From an uncultured Aquitalea sp. (GTDB lineage: Bacteria > Pseudomonadota > Gammaproteobacteria > Burkholderiales > Chromobacteriaceae): 64,000 bases of DNA. The notes beneath the pieces were generated by a model that saw only the letters and a program-made list of their open reading frames with translations, did not search any database and had not been told where the DNA came from. Positions 1 through 9,510 of the stretch are shown piece by piece; positions within the stretch are counted from its first letter, which is position 1; each line of letters starts with the position of its first letter. Made by a program: the position numbers and the translations under genes. Location of the stretch: contig NZ_CAMFLA010000006.1 in the NCBI RefSeq assembly GCF_945957525.1, forward strand, positions 162,482-226,481, in the 5' to 3' direction.

Positions 1-486
1 GACAAGCAGGCCTTCACGCTGGAGCCGCTGGACGACACCGCTCGCCAGCTGGGCGCCAGTTACCAGCTGCGCGTCGCCCTGTCGCAAGAGCAGCAAAGCC
101 AGCTGACGCTGCGCATGATCGACGGTCTGGCGCGCATCGTGCGCGATGAAGCCGAGCGCCGCGGCAAGCCGGAAGAAGCCCAGCAAGCCATGGCCATCGC
201 GCAGGTGATCAAGTCGCTCAGCAACAATGAGCAAAAAGGCTTCTTCAGCGAAAGCACCATCCACCTGTACGCCGACCGCAGCGCCCGCCTCATCGGCCTG
301 CGCGAGCGCATCGACCTGAGCACGCCGGAGTTCGACGCCCGCGCCTACGCCACCATGAAGATGAGCAACTTCGGCAAACCGGTGTTCGCCTACCCGCTGA
401 CCGAGGCGCAGATCATCGACTTCGACAAACTGCCCAAGCCGGCCTGGCTCAATAGCGTAGACAAGCCGGAAAGCGCCGAAGAATAA
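1..486 (+). CDS. C-terminal part of an unknown protein (cut by window edge)
   Basis: The reading frame is open from the first base and ends at a TAA at 484-486, so only the last 161 residues are present and the true start lies outside the window. The visible part is charged and largely helical in composition, with no transmembrane segment and no motif that I recognise. The last 30 residues are acidic and proline-rich (KLPKPAW, then PESAEE). It is followed by a good hairpin terminator, which supports it being a real gene ending here. The function is unknown. Confidence 0.7.
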   Translation, partial: DKQAFTLEPLDDTARQLGASYQLRVALSQEQQSQLTLRMIDGLARIVRDEAERRGKPEEAQQAMAIAQVIKSLSNNEQKGFFSESTIHLYADRSARLIGLRERIDLSTPEFDARAYATMKMSNFGKPVFAYPLTEAQIIDFDKLPKPAWLNSVDKPESAEE

Positions 487-505
487 GCGCCGCAGCCTCT
501 CCGCA

Positions 506-536
506 ACGCCCCGCCCGCGCGGGGCGTACGCTTTTG
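506..536 (+). terminator. Rho-independent terminator after the first gene
   Basis: A 9-bp GC-rich stem (ACGCCCCGC / GCGGGGCGT, 506-514 with 519-527) and a 4-base loop are followed by ACGCTTTT. It lies 20 bases past the stop codon of the partial gene and before lolA. Confidence 0.6.
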
Positions 537-640
537 GGTCAACACTCGTTAACAGCGCGGGCCGAACCCCGGCCCACGCAGCCGGTCATAATGGACCACT
601 GCGGGCGACAACCGCCGGCCCGCACCGCCCGAGGAATCTC

Positions 641-1252
641 ATGAAAAAACTCGTTCTGGCCGCCGCGCTGGCCATTTCCTGCGCAGCCCCCGCATACGCT
701 GCCGCCATCCCGCAACTCAAAGCCTTTATCGGCGAAACCCGCACCCTGTCGGCCGCCTTCACCCAGGTGGTTACCAACAAGGGCAAACGGGAAGAAGCCA
801 GCGGCACGCTGGAAATTTCCCGGCCCGGCAAATTCCGCTGGGCCTACAGCAAGCCTTACGAGCAGCTGATTGTGGGCGACGGCAAAACCCTGTGGATTTA
901 CGACAAGGATCTGGCGCAGGTCACGCGCAAATCGCTGGATAACGCGCTGGGCTCCAGCCCGGCTGCGTTGCTGGCCGGCAGCAATGCCATTGAACGCGAC
1001 TATGTGCTGAAAGAAGCCGGCAAACAGGGCGACGTAGAATGGCTGACCGCCAGCCCGAAAAAAGCCGACAACACTTTCAGCAACATCCGCATGGGCTTTG
1101 CCGGCAAGATGCTGGTGGACATGGAGCTGACCGACAGCTTCGGCAACAACACCCGCATCCACTTCAACAGCCCGCAAAAGAATCCGGCACTGGCCGCCGG
1201 GCATTTCAGCTTTACCCCGCCCAAGGGGGTGGATGTGGTGAGCGGCGACTGA
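641..1252 (+). CDS. lolA: Outer-membrane lipoprotein carrier protein LolA
   Basis: LolA is the periplasmic chaperone that takes lipoproteins from the LolCDE complex in the inner membrane to LolB at the outer membrane. The 203-residue product has a clean Sec signal peptide (MKKLVLAAALAISCAAPAYA, cut near residue 20-21), and family features such as LSAAFTQ, SGTLEISRPGKFRW and the C-terminal FTPPKGVDVV. The length is normal for the family. A GAGGAATCTC ribosome site precedes the ATG. The next gene is convergent, so lolA appears to be transcribed alone. Confidence 0.95.
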   Translation: MKKLVLAAALAISCAAPAYAAAIPQLKAFIGETRTLSAAFTQVVTNKGKREEASGTLEISRPGKFRWAYSKPYEQLIVGDGKTLWIYDKDLAQVTRKSLDNALGSSPAALLAGSNAIERDYVLKEAGKQGDVEWLTASPKKADNTFSNIRMGFAGKMLVDMELTDSFGNNTRIHFNSPQKNPALAAGHFSFTPPKGVDVVSGD

Positions 1253-1277
1253 CCCTCGCGCCAGCCCGCCTCTGCGT

Positions 1278-1291
1278 AAGGTTTGCCGAAG
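1278..1291 (+). repeat. Noncoding copy of the word MAGGTTKGCCGAAG
   Basis: The sequence AAGGTTTGCCGAAG lies 25 bases after the lolA stop. The same 14-base word, with small variation, recurs in noncoding DNA near 5472, 34042, 38267, 40732 and 56727. Confidence 0.5.
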
Positions 1292-1405
1292 AACGTGCTC
1301 GCACTGCGAGATTTGGCGACGCCGCCGAAACAGCGCGATGGCAGCAGGCTGCCGAGGCATTTCATGCCCACCCAACGCCGCCGCGCGGGTTTTTGATCCG
1401 GCGCG

Positions 1406-2344
1406 CTACTGTGCCAGATGGCGCGCCAACTCCGGGCTCAAGGCGCTCATGAAGCGCTCGACAGCCGTGGTGTAGGGCCCCGGCAGACCCAGCTCGCGAT
1501 TGATCTGCATATGTGACAGGTCCTCGGCCAGCACTGTCGCCCGGTCGCCCAGCACCTGCGCCCGCTCCTGCAAGCGCTGCGCATTCGGGCAGGATTCCTG
1601 CCGGCGCGAGGAGCACACCAGCAGCATGGGCGGCCTGCCCGGCCCCAGTTGCCGCAACGGCGACAAGTCATCCCAGTATGCCGGGTCAGTACCAAAAGCA
1701 TGATCGTACAGGGGCAAGTGGCGTGCGCGCATGAGGGCCGCCACATCCACCGCCGCGCTGTCCAGCACCACCGTGCCCGGCCAGTCGCGCACGCCATTGT
1801 CGCGCGCCAGCGTTGCCGACGCCGTCAGCAAGGACACCAGATGCGCGCCGGCCGAGTGCCCCATCAGCACCACTTGCCGCCCGTCGCCTCCCCATTCGCC
1901 GGCATGGCGCTGCACCCAGGCCAACGCCCTCGCCACCTGCCGCGCCTGCTCATCCACCGCGACATCCGGCAGCAAACCATAATCCATCGAGACCACCACC
2001 CAGCCCTGTCCGCCCCAGCGCTGCCACTTGCCAGCCACCACGCCGGCAGACTGCTTGTCGCCAAAGCGCCATGCGCCGCCATGCACCATCAGCAAGACCG
2101 GCGCCTGATGCGCCTCCGCCGGGACATACACATCCAGCCGCTCCCCCGCCGTGTGCCCATAGGCCAGATTCTCCAGCTTGCGACTGCCGGCCGGCATGGC
2201 CACAGCGTCCCGCCCCTGCCCCGTACCATCCTCCAGACTGTTTTGCCGCGCCTGACGCAAAGCGTCGAGCAAAGGCCCGGCCCCAATCAGCGTCGGCATG
2301 ACCGCCAGCGCCAATGCGCAGACTACGCCGCTGAGCTTTCCCAT
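1406..2344 (-). CDS. Secreted alpha/beta hydrolase (esterase/lipase-like)
   Basis: The 312-residue protein starts with a signal peptide-like stretch (to about residue 22). It carries the oxyanion-hole motif HGGAW (88-92), the nucleophile elbow GHSAG (162-166, Ser164) and a plausible catalytic His in DLSHMQ (His278), the pattern of BD-FAE / carboxylesterase-type hydrolases. It probably acts in the periplasm on a small ester; the substrate cannot be read from sequence. The minus-strand frame stays open upstream into rarA, but codons before 2344 are the antisense of rarA, so the start is placed at the ATG that gives the signal peptide. It is convergent with lolA and divergent from rarA. Confidence 0.85.
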   Translation of the reverse strand: MGKLSGVVCALALAVMPTLIGAGPLLDALRQARQNSLEDGTGQGRDAVAMPAGSRKLENLAYGHTAGERLDVYVPAEAHQAPVLLMVHGGAWRFGDKQSAGVVAGKWQRWGGQGWVVVSMDYGLLPDVAVDEQARQVARALAWVQRHAGEWGGDGRQVVLMGHSAGAHLVSLLTASATLARDNGVRDWPGTVVLDSAAVDVAALMRARHLPLYDHAFGTDPAYWDDLSPLRQLGPGRPPMLLVCSSRRQESCPNAQRLQERAQVLGDRATVLAEDLSHMQINRELGLPGPYTTAVERFMSALSPELARHLAQ

Positions 2345-2376
2345 ACGTCCTCCCGTCCCGGTCTGACAAGGCAAGC

Positions 2377-2385
2377 TGGTATACT
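2377..2385 (+). promoter_or_regulatory. Candidate extended -10 promoter for rarA
   Basis: TGGTATACT (TGn followed by TATACT) lies 28 bases before the rarA start. No good -35 box is present at 17-base spacing, which fits an extended -10 promoter. Confidence 0.4.
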
Positions 2386-2413
2386 GCCGCTTTAGCCAGC
2401 CTGCGTCACCACC

Positions 2414-3736
2414 ATGAACGACCTGTTCGCCAACGAACCGCGAAAGCCGCTTGCCGAGGCCCTGCGCCCGGCCACGCTGGACGAAGTGATCGGCCAGCAG
2501 CATCTGATCGGCCCGGGCAAACCGCTCCGGCTGGCGGTGGAGTCGCGCACGCCGCACTCGATGATCCTCTGGGGCCCGCCCGGCGTGGGAAAAACCACGC
2601 TGGCGCGCATTCTGGCCGCCAGTTTCGACGCCCGCTTCATCCCCCTCTCCGCCGTGTTTTCCGGCGTCAAGGACATCCGCGAGGCCGTGGAGCAGGCGCA
2701 CGCCGAACTGCAGCGCAGCGGCCGCCACACCATTCTGTTTGTCGATGAGGTGCACCGCTTCAACAAAAGCCAGCAAGACGCCTTTCTGCCCTTTGTCGAA
2801 TCCGGCCTGCTGACCTTCATCGGTGCCACCACGGAAAACCCCTCCTTCGAGGTGAACTCCGCCCTGCTGTCGCGCGCGCAGGTGTACGTGCTGAACGGCC
2901 TGTCGGAAACCGAGCTGCAACAATTGTTCCGCCGCGCTCAGGACAAGGGCGCGCTGGAGGGGCTGAGCTTTGACGAAGCCGCCGTCAACACCCTGACCGG
3001 CTACGCCGACGGCGATGCCCGCCGCTTCCTCAACCTGCTGGAGCAAACCCGCACCGCCGCCCACGCCCGCAAGACCGGCACGGTGACGCCGGATTTTCTC
3101 GGCGAGGTGCTGACCGTCAACGCCCGCCGCTTCGACAAGGGCGGCGACGACTTCTACGACCAGATCTCCGCGCTGCACAAGTCGGTGCGCGGCTCCAGCC
3201 CGGACGGCGCGCTGTACTGGCTCACCCGCATGCTGGACGGCGGCGCAGACCCGCGCTATCTGGCGCGGCGCTTGATCCGCATGGCCTGGGAAGACATCGG
3301 CCTGGCGGACCCGCGCGCCATGCAGATCACCAACGAAGCGGCCAATACCTACGAACGCCTCGGCAGTCCGGAAGGCGAACTCGCGCTGGCGCAAGCCGCC
3401 ATTTATCTGGCGATCGCCGCCAAGAGCAACGCCGGCTACACCGCGTATAATGAGGCCCGCGCCTTTGTGAAACAGGACAAGTCGCGGCCGGTGCCGGTAC
3501 ACTTGCGCAACGCGCCGACGCGGCTGATGAAAGAGCTGGGCTACGGGCGGGAATACCGCTACGCCCACGACGAGCCGCATGCTTACGCCGCCGGCGAAAC
3601 CTATCTGCCCGAAGGGCTGGAGGATGTGCGCTGGTATCAGCCCGTGCCGCGCGGGCTGGAAAGCAAGATTCAGGACAAGCTGGACTTCTTGCGTCGACTT
3701 GACGAAGAAGCCCGGCAACAGGAAAACGACCAATAA
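2414..3736 (+). CDS. rarA: Replication-associated recombination protein RarA (MgsA)
   Basis: RarA is an AAA+ ATPase related to clamp-loader subunits that acts at stalled replication forks. The 440-residue protein shows Walker A GPPGVGKTT (54-62), Walker B VDEVHR (110-115), sensor 1 GATTENPS, and a C-terminal helical and tetramerisation region (ARRLIRMAWEDIGLADP, then YLAIAAKSNA). The length is normal. The start follows the usual MNDLFANE-type N-terminus. serS begins only 12 bases downstream, so the two are probably cotranscribed. Confidence 0.96.
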   Translation: MNDLFANEPRKPLAEALRPATLDEVIGQQHLIGPGKPLRLAVESRTPHSMILWGPPGVGKTTLARILAASFDARFIPLSAVFSGVKDIREAVEQAHAELQRSGRHTILFVDEVHRFNKSQQDAFLPFVESGLLTFIGATTENPSFEVNSALLSRAQVYVLNGLSETELQQLFRRAQDKGALEGLSFDEAAVNTLTGYADGDARRFLNLLEQTRTAAHARKTGTVTPDFLGEVLTVNARRFDKGGDDFYDQISALHKSVRGSSPDGALYWLTRMLDGGADPRYLARRLIRMAWEDIGLADPRAMQITNEAANTYERLGSPEGELALAQAAIYLAIAAKSNAGYTAYNEARAFVKQDKSRPVPVHLRNAPTRLMKELGYGREYRYAHDEPHAYAAGETYLPEGLEDVRWYQPVPRGLESKIQDKLDFLRRLDEEARQQENDQ

Positions 3737-5035
<1,299 letters not shown>

Positions 5036-5062
5036 GACCCACCAACAAAATCCCTGCCCTTA

Positions 5063-5121
5063 CCTTGCGCCGCCTGGTCGTGCTCCGTGTACTGCCAGCG
5101 GCGGAGCAACATGGCTCAGGG
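5063..5121 (+). repeat. Dispersed intergenic repeat, copy 1
   Basis: This matches copies at 11240-11295 (+) and 38168-38224 (-). The shared skeleton is TTGCGCC, then GTCGT or GTCG, GTGTACTGCC or GAGTACCGCC, a GCG-rich stretch, and TGGCTCAGGG or ATGGCGC. All three copies lie in noncoding DNA. Confidence 0.55.
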
Positions 5122-5185
5122 GCTCAGCGAGATTTTGTCTGCCGTCCCAAGCGCCATCCTGAGCCAGGCTTGCAAAGCGTTTGCC

Positions 5186-5215
5186 AAACCGGAGCTACCC
5201 GCTCCGGTTTTTTTT
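5186..5215 (+). terminator. Rho-independent terminator of the rarA-serS unit
   Basis: A perfect 10-bp stem, AAACCGGAGC (5186-5195) with GCTCCGGTTT (5201-5210), and a 5-base loop are followed directly by a run of T. Confidence 0.9.
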
Positions 5216-5471
5216 CGCCTGTTGCCACGGCCGCCGGACAGCCCCACAGCAGGGCTGCTCACTCCCCCTTGCTTCGCGATACGAAAATCCGGGTAGCAAG
5301 GGCAAAATTGCATAAATCTCCTCCGCAGGCTCCTCCCCCACCCACCTGTTCAGCATTTTTACTTAAGTAATAACCGCTGAAATGCCGCGACCATTTGCCG
5401 GACATGGTTTCCGTGGGCAAAATCCTTTCGTCATCATTCCTTCATTTTCCTGCGCGCCGGGCAGCCCGCCG

Positions 5472-5485
5472 CTTCGGCCAACCTT
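5472..5485 (-). repeat. Noncoding copy of the word MAGGTTKGCCGAAG (reverse)
   Basis: The plus strand reads CTTCGGCCAACCTT just before the ATG at 5488. See the copies near 1278, 34042, 38267, 40732 and 56727. Confidence 0.45.
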
Positions 5486-5487
5486 CC

Positions 5488-6096
5488 ATGCCAAGCATTT
5501 ACGACCTCAAATCCCGCTTCCAGAACTTGCTGCGTCCCCTTTTGCGTTCACTGGTGCGCACCGGCGTTACCGCCAATCAGGTGACGCTCACCGCCATGCT
5601 GTGCTCGATCGCCTACGGTCTCTGGCTATGGCTGGCCCCAAGCCAGCCGCTGGCCTGGCTGCTGCTGCCGCTGTTCCTGTTTCTGCGCATGGCGCTGAAC
5701 GCCATTGACGGCATGCTGGCGCGCGAATTCGGCCAGCAGTCGCGCCTGGGCGGCATTCTCAACGAAGTAGGCGATGTGGTGTCCGACGCCGCGCTCTACC
5801 TGCCTTTTGCCGCCTTGAGCTCCCACCCGGCGCTAGTGGCGCTGGCCGTGCTGCTGGCGGTGCTGACCGAGTTCGTCGGCGTGCTCGGCCCCAGTCTTGG
5901 CGCGGCGCGCCGTTACGATGGCCCGATGGGCAAGAGCGACCGTGCTTTCTGGTATGGCGCCTTCGCCCTGCTGGTGGGTCTGCTGCCCGCTGCCGCCGCC
6001 TATGCAGACTGGCTGTTCGGCCTCACTGCGCTACTGATGTTGCTGACTGTGTTCAACCGTGCCCGCGCCATTCTGAAAGAAAATCGCCATGTTTAA
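5488..6096 (+). CDS. ynbA: CDP-alcohol phosphatidyltransferase family protein (YnbA-like)
   Basis: The family moves a phosphatidyl group from CDP-diacylglycerol to an alcohol, making a phospholipid headgroup. The 202-residue product is an integral membrane protein with about five or six hydrophobic segments. The signature is NAIDGMLAR, eight residues, then GGILNEVGDVVSD. Against the canonical DxxDGxxAR...GxxxDxxxD pattern, the first and third Asp are Asn. My recollection is that E. coli YnbA has the same substitutions, so this looks like a subfamily trait and not damage. The ATG at 5488 was chosen by similarity to YnbA (MxxYxxKxxFQxLLRP); upstream in-frame codons look noncoding. It overlaps the next gene by 8 bases. 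The headgroup alcohol is unknown. Confidence 0.88.
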   Translation: MPSIYDLKSRFQNLLRPLLRSLVRTGVTANQVTLTAMLCSIAYGLWLWLAPSQPLAWLLLPLFLFLRMALNAIDGMLAREFGQQSRLGGILNEVGDVVSDAALYLPFAALSSHPALVALAVLLAVLTEFVGVLGPSLGAARRYDGPMGKSDRAFWYGAFALLVGLLPAAAAYADWLFGLTALLMLLTVFNRARAILKENRHV

Positions 6097-7036
6097 GTTG
6101 CTGTTGCCGCCGCCGCTCCTGTGGGCGCTGGGCGGCGTGTTTGTCTTGCTGGTGCTGGCCAGCGTCGCCATTCGCGTGCTGGAAGCGCGCAAGCCGGAGA
6201 AGAACTGGCTGGAGCTGAAACTGCGCATCAAAACCTGGTGGTGGATTGTCGGTTGCTTCTCGCTGACCCTGCTGGGCAGCATTCCAGTGGCGCTGGTGGT
6301 GTTTGCGCTGATCAGCTTCCTGGCGCTGAAGGAATACCTGACTTTGTGCGCCACGCGCACCGCCGACCACGTAGTGCTGTTCTGGGCCTATCTGAGCATC
6401 CCGCTGCAGTATTACTGGCTGGGCATTCACTGGTACGGCATGTTCATCATCTTCATTCCGGTCTACATCTTCCTGTTCGTGCCCATGCGCATGGTGCTGA
6501 TCGGCGAGACCCAAGGCTTCCTCAAGGCGGCGGCGTCGCTGCAGTGGGGGCTGATGATTAGCGTGTTCTGTCTGAGCCACATGGCGGCGGTGCTCACCCT
6601 GCCGCAACTGACCGGCATCGGCGTGCCGGCGCAGGGGGCGATGATGCTGTTTTATCTGGTGGCGCTGACCCAACTGAACGATGTGGCGCAATATCTGTGG
6701 GGCAAGTCCTTCGGCAAACGCAAGGTGGCGCCCAAGGTATCCCCCAACAAAACGCTGGAGGGCTTTCTCGGCGGCGTGCTCACCACCGGCTTCCTGGGCT
6801 GGTTGCTGGGCCCGCTGCTGACGCCGTTCAGCCCGCTGCACGCCGTGCTGGCGGGTTTGCTGATCGGCACCATGGGTTTTATCGGCGACATCGTCATCTC
6901 GGCAGTGAAGCGCGATATCGGCGTGAAGGACTCCGGCCGCCTGCTGCCGGGCCACGGCGGCATTCTGGACCGGCTGGATTCGCTCACCTACACCGCGCCG
7001 TTGTTCTTCCACTACGTGCACTACCTGTACTTCTGA
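6089..7036 (+). CDS. ynbB: Phosphatidate cytidylyltransferase family protein (YnbB/CdsA-like)
   Basis: CdsA-type enzymes make CDP-diacylglycerol from CTP and phosphatidic acid at the inner membrane. This 315-residue protein has about eight membrane segments and ends with the family signature SAVKRDIGVKDSGRLL and PGHGGILDRLD, with the S-x-x-K-R and K-D residues intact. In this operon it would supply CDP-activated lipid to the preceding transferase. It is distinct from the housekeeping cdsA expected elsewhere. It overlaps the upstream gene by 8 bases and is followed after 7 bases by an acyltransferase gene. Confidence 0.9.
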   Translation: MFKLLLPPPLLWALGGVFVLLVLASVAIRVLEARKPEKNWLELKLRIKTWWWIVGCFSLTLLGSIPVALVVFALISFLALKEYLTLCATRTADHVVLFWAYLSIPLQYYWLGIHWYGMFIIFIPVYIFLFVPMRMVLIGETQGFLKAAASLQWGLMISVFCLSHMAAVLTLPQLTGIGVPAQGAMMLFYLVALTQLNDVAQYLWGKSFGKRKVAPKVSPNKTLEGFLGGVLTTGFLGWLLGPLLTPFSPLHAVLAGLLIGTMGFIGDIVISAVKRDIGVKDSGRLLPGHGGILDRLDSLTYTAPLFFHYVHYLYF

Positions 7037-7043
7037 GCGACTC

Positions 7044-7697
7044 ATGAAGAACCTGCTGCGCATTCTCTTCGTGATGTTGCTGGCGCGACCGGTGGTGCGC
7101 CTGTGGCTGGGCGTCACGGTGCGACACCAGGACCGGCTGCCCGCAGCCGGCCCGGCCATCGTCATCGCCAATCACAACAGCCATCTGGACATCCTGGCGC
7201 TGTACAGCCTGTTTCCGCTGGGGCTGATTCCGCGCGTCCGCCCCGCCGCCGCGGCGGATTACTTTTTGAAGAACCGCTGGATGGCCTGGTTCGCCACCAA
7301 TGTGGTGGGCATCATTCCGGTCGTGCGCGGCGGCGCGGGCTCGGGCCGCGACCCGCTGGCCGATTGCCGGCAAGCGCTGCAAGCCGGCGAGATTCTGGTG
7401 CTGTTCCCCGAAGGCACGCGCGGCGAGCCGGAAGCGCTGTCTGAAATCAAATCCGGCATCTGGTATTTGCTGCGCGACTTTCCCGACATCCCCGTGGCGC
7501 CCGTCTATCTGCACGGCCTTGGCCGGGCCATGGGCCGCGGCCAATGGCTGCCGGTGCCTTTCTTCGTCGATATCGCCGTGGGACGTTCCCTGCGCTGGAT
7601 GGACGACAAGGACGCCTTCCGCGCGCAAATCCGCGACACCCTACTGCAGTTGAAACAGAAGACCCTGCCCGCCGAACCCGGTCCGGACAGCCACTGA
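7044..7697 (+). CDS. 1-acyl-sn-glycerol-3-phosphate acyltransferase family protein (PlsC-like)
   Basis: PlsC-type enzymes acylate lysophosphatidic acid or related lipids. The 217-residue product has an N-terminal membrane segment, the catalytic block I ANHNSHLDIL (HxxxxD), and block III FPEGTRGEP. E. coli ynbABCD has, as far as I recall, no such gene between ynbB and ynbC, so this is an addition. Here it suggests that the operon makes phosphatidic acid, activates it and attaches a headgroup. It is spaced 7 bases from the upstream and 22 bases from the downstream gene. Confidence 0.9.
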   Translation: MKNLLRILFVMLLARPVVRLWLGVTVRHQDRLPAAGPAIVIANHNSHLDILALYSLFPLGLIPRVRPAAAADYFLKNRWMAWFATNVVGIIPVVRGGAGSGRDPLADCRQALQAGEILVLFPEGTRGEPEALSEIKSGIWYLLRDFPDIPVAPVYLHGLGRAMGRGQWLPVPFFVDIAVGRSLRWMDDKDAFRAQIRDTLLQLKQKTLPAEPGPDSH

Positions 7698-7719
7698 CAA
7701 AAACTGAAAGGCCTCTCCC

Positions 7720-9510
7720 ATGCGACAAGCCCTGGAATCCCGCTTCACCAGTTTTGATGGACAATCGCTGTTCTACCGCCACTGGCCGGCCACCACCGCG
7801 CCGGCCCAGCGCGCCATCCTGCTGCTGCATCGCGGCCACGAGCACTCTGGCCGCTTGCAGCATGTGGTAGATGGGCTGGCGCTGCCGGATACTCCGGTCT
7901 TTGCCTGGGATGCCCGCGGCCATGGCCGCAACGAAGGGCCGCGCGGTTTCAGTCCCAGCATCGGCGCCACGATTCGCGATCTGGAAGAGTTTGTCCGTCA
8001 TCTGCAAGGCGAGCACGGCGTGCGGATTGACGAGCTGGTGGTCATTGCGCAAAGCGTGGGCGCGGTGCTGGCGGCAAGCTGGGTGCATGATTACGCGCCG
8101 CGCCTGCGCGCGCTGATCCTGGCCTCGCCCGCCTTCAAGGTGAAACTGTACGTGCCTTTCGCTCGCCCCAGCCTGCGGTTGATGCACAAGCTGCGCGGCA
8201 ATTTCTTCGTCAATTCCTATGTGAAGGCCAAGTTCCTGACCCATGATCCGGAACGCATCGCCTCCTACAACAGCGACCCGCTGATCACCCGGCCCATCTC
8301 GGCCAACATCCTGCTGGCCCTTTACGACACCGCCGAGCGCATCATCGCCGACGCCGGCGCCATTACCGTGCCGACCCAGTTGCTGATCTCCGGCGCGGAT
8401 TTCGTCGTGCACAAGGCGCCGCAGGAAACCTTCTTCCAGAATCTGGGCAGCGAGTGCAAGGAGCGCCACGAGCTGCCCGGCTTCTATCACGACACACTGG
8501 GCGAACGCGACCGCGCGCAGGCCTTCGACAAGATTCGCGCTTTCATCCAGCGCGTGGAGGCCGGCGTCACCAGGCCCTCGCTGCTGGCAGCCGACCAGCG
8601 CGGCTATACCGCCAAGGAATTCAACCGCCTGCAACAGCCGCTGTCCGCTCTGTCGCCCAAACGCTGGAGCTTCGCCCTCACCCGCCTGACGCTGGCCACG
8701 CTGGGTCGGCTGTCAGACGGCATCCGACTGGGCTGGCAAACCGGTTTCGATTCCGGCAGTACGCTGGACTACGTCTATCGCAACCAGGCCTCCGGCATTA
8801 CGCCGCTGGGCCGACTGGGCGACCGAGCCTACCTGGACAGCATTGGCTGGCGCGGCATCCGGCAGCGCAAACTGCATCTGCAGGAACTGATCTCCCAGGC
8901 CGTCTCGCAACTGGAGCAAGCCGGCATGCCGGTACGGCTGGTGGACATCGCCGCCGGCCATGGCCGCTACGTGCTGGATGCGCTCTCCGGCGACGCCGAC
9001 CGCGTCGAACACTTGCAGCTGCGCGACTACAGCGACATCAACGTCACCGCCGGACGCAAGCTGATCGAACAACGAGGCCTGCAAGGCAAAGCGCGCTTCG
9101 ATCAGGGCGACGCCTTTGACGGGGCCGATCTCGCCGCGCTGCAGCCGCGCCCCACGCTGGCCATTGTTTCCGGCCTGTATGAGCTCTTCCCCGGCAACGC
9201 AGGCATTCGCGACTCGCTGGCGGGTCTGGCCGCCGCCGTGCCGGCGGGCGGCTATCTCGTCTACACCAATCAGCCCTGGCACCCGCAGCTGGAGATGATC
9301 GCCCGCACGCTCACCAGCCATCGCGGCGGCAGCGACTGGGTCATGCGGCGCCGCACGCAAGAAGAGATGGATCAACTGGTCGCAGCGGCGGGTTTCGAGA
9401 AAATCTGCCAGCGCATCGATGAATGGGGCATCTTCAGCGTGGCCATTGCCCGCCGCCTGCCCGCCGCGCAAGACAAGCCACAAGCCGTGCAGGAACAGGC
9501 CACCGCATGA
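7720..9510 (+). CDS. ynbC: Bifunctional alpha/beta hydrolase - SAM-dependent methyltransferase (YnbC-like)
   Basis: The 596-residue protein joins two domains. The N-terminal half (to about residue 290) is a monoacylglycerol lipase-like hydrolase with LLLHRGHEHSGR, a nucleophile region VIAQSVGAVLAA and a C-terminal His in FYHDTLGE. The elbow reads AQSVG, so Ser is kept in a modified GxSxG. The C-terminal half (about 360-590) is a class I methyltransferase with the SAM-binding VDIAAGHGRYVLDAL. This two-domain layout is that of E. coli YnbC. It could remodel and methylate a lipid headgroup, but that is inference from context. The next gene overlaps it by 4 bases (ATGA). Confidence 0.85.
   Translation: MRQALESRFTSFDGQSLFYRHWPATTAPAQRAILLLHRGHEHSGRLQHVVDGLALPDTPVFAWDARGHGRNEGPRGFSPSIGATIRDLEEFVRHLQGEHGVRIDELVVIAQSVGAVLAASWVHDYAPRLRALILASPAFKVKLYVPFARPSLRLMHKLRGNFFVNSYVKAKFLTHDPERIASYNSDPLITRPISANILLALYDTAERIIADAGAITVPTQLLISGADFVVHKAPQETFFQNLGSECKERHELPGFYHDTLGERDRAQAFDKIRAFIQRVEAGVTRPSLLAADQRGYTAKEFNRLQQPLSALSPKRWSFALTRLTLATLGRLSDGIRLGWQTGFDSGSTLDYVYRNQASGITPLGRLGDRAYLDSIGWRGIRQRKLHLQELISQAVSQLEQAGMPVRLVDIAAGHGRYVLDALSGDADRVEHLQLRDYSDINVTAGRKLIEQRGLQGKARFDQGDAFDGADLAALQPRPTLAIVSGLYELFPGNAGIRDSLAGLAAAVPAGGYLVYTNQPWHPQLEMIARTLTSHRGGSDWVMRRRTQEEMDQLVAAAGFEKICQRIDEWGIFSVAIARRLPAAQDKPQAVQEQATA

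Larger units (their letters stand above)
5036..5487. other. Gene-free stretch between serS and the ynb-like operon
   Basis: This 452-base region has no credible gene. It holds a copy of the dispersed ~58-bp repeat (5063-5121), a strong terminator (5186-5215), and a reverse copy of the MAGGTTKGCCGAAG word (5472-5485) immediately before the start of the next gene. The AT-rich part near 5355-5380 could hold a promoter but no convincing -35/-10 pair was found. Confidence 0.6.

Noticed and set aside
1406..3733. A 775-codon minus-strand frame covering the hydrolase gene and all of rarA
   Set aside because: Only the last 312 codons look like protein; the rest is the antisense of rarA, a common effect of high GC at third codon positions.
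9423..9506. Longer N-terminus for the PAP2-phosphatase gene
   Set aside because: The extension overlaps ynbC in another frame; the ATGA overlap at 9507 is the normal coupling seen through the operon.
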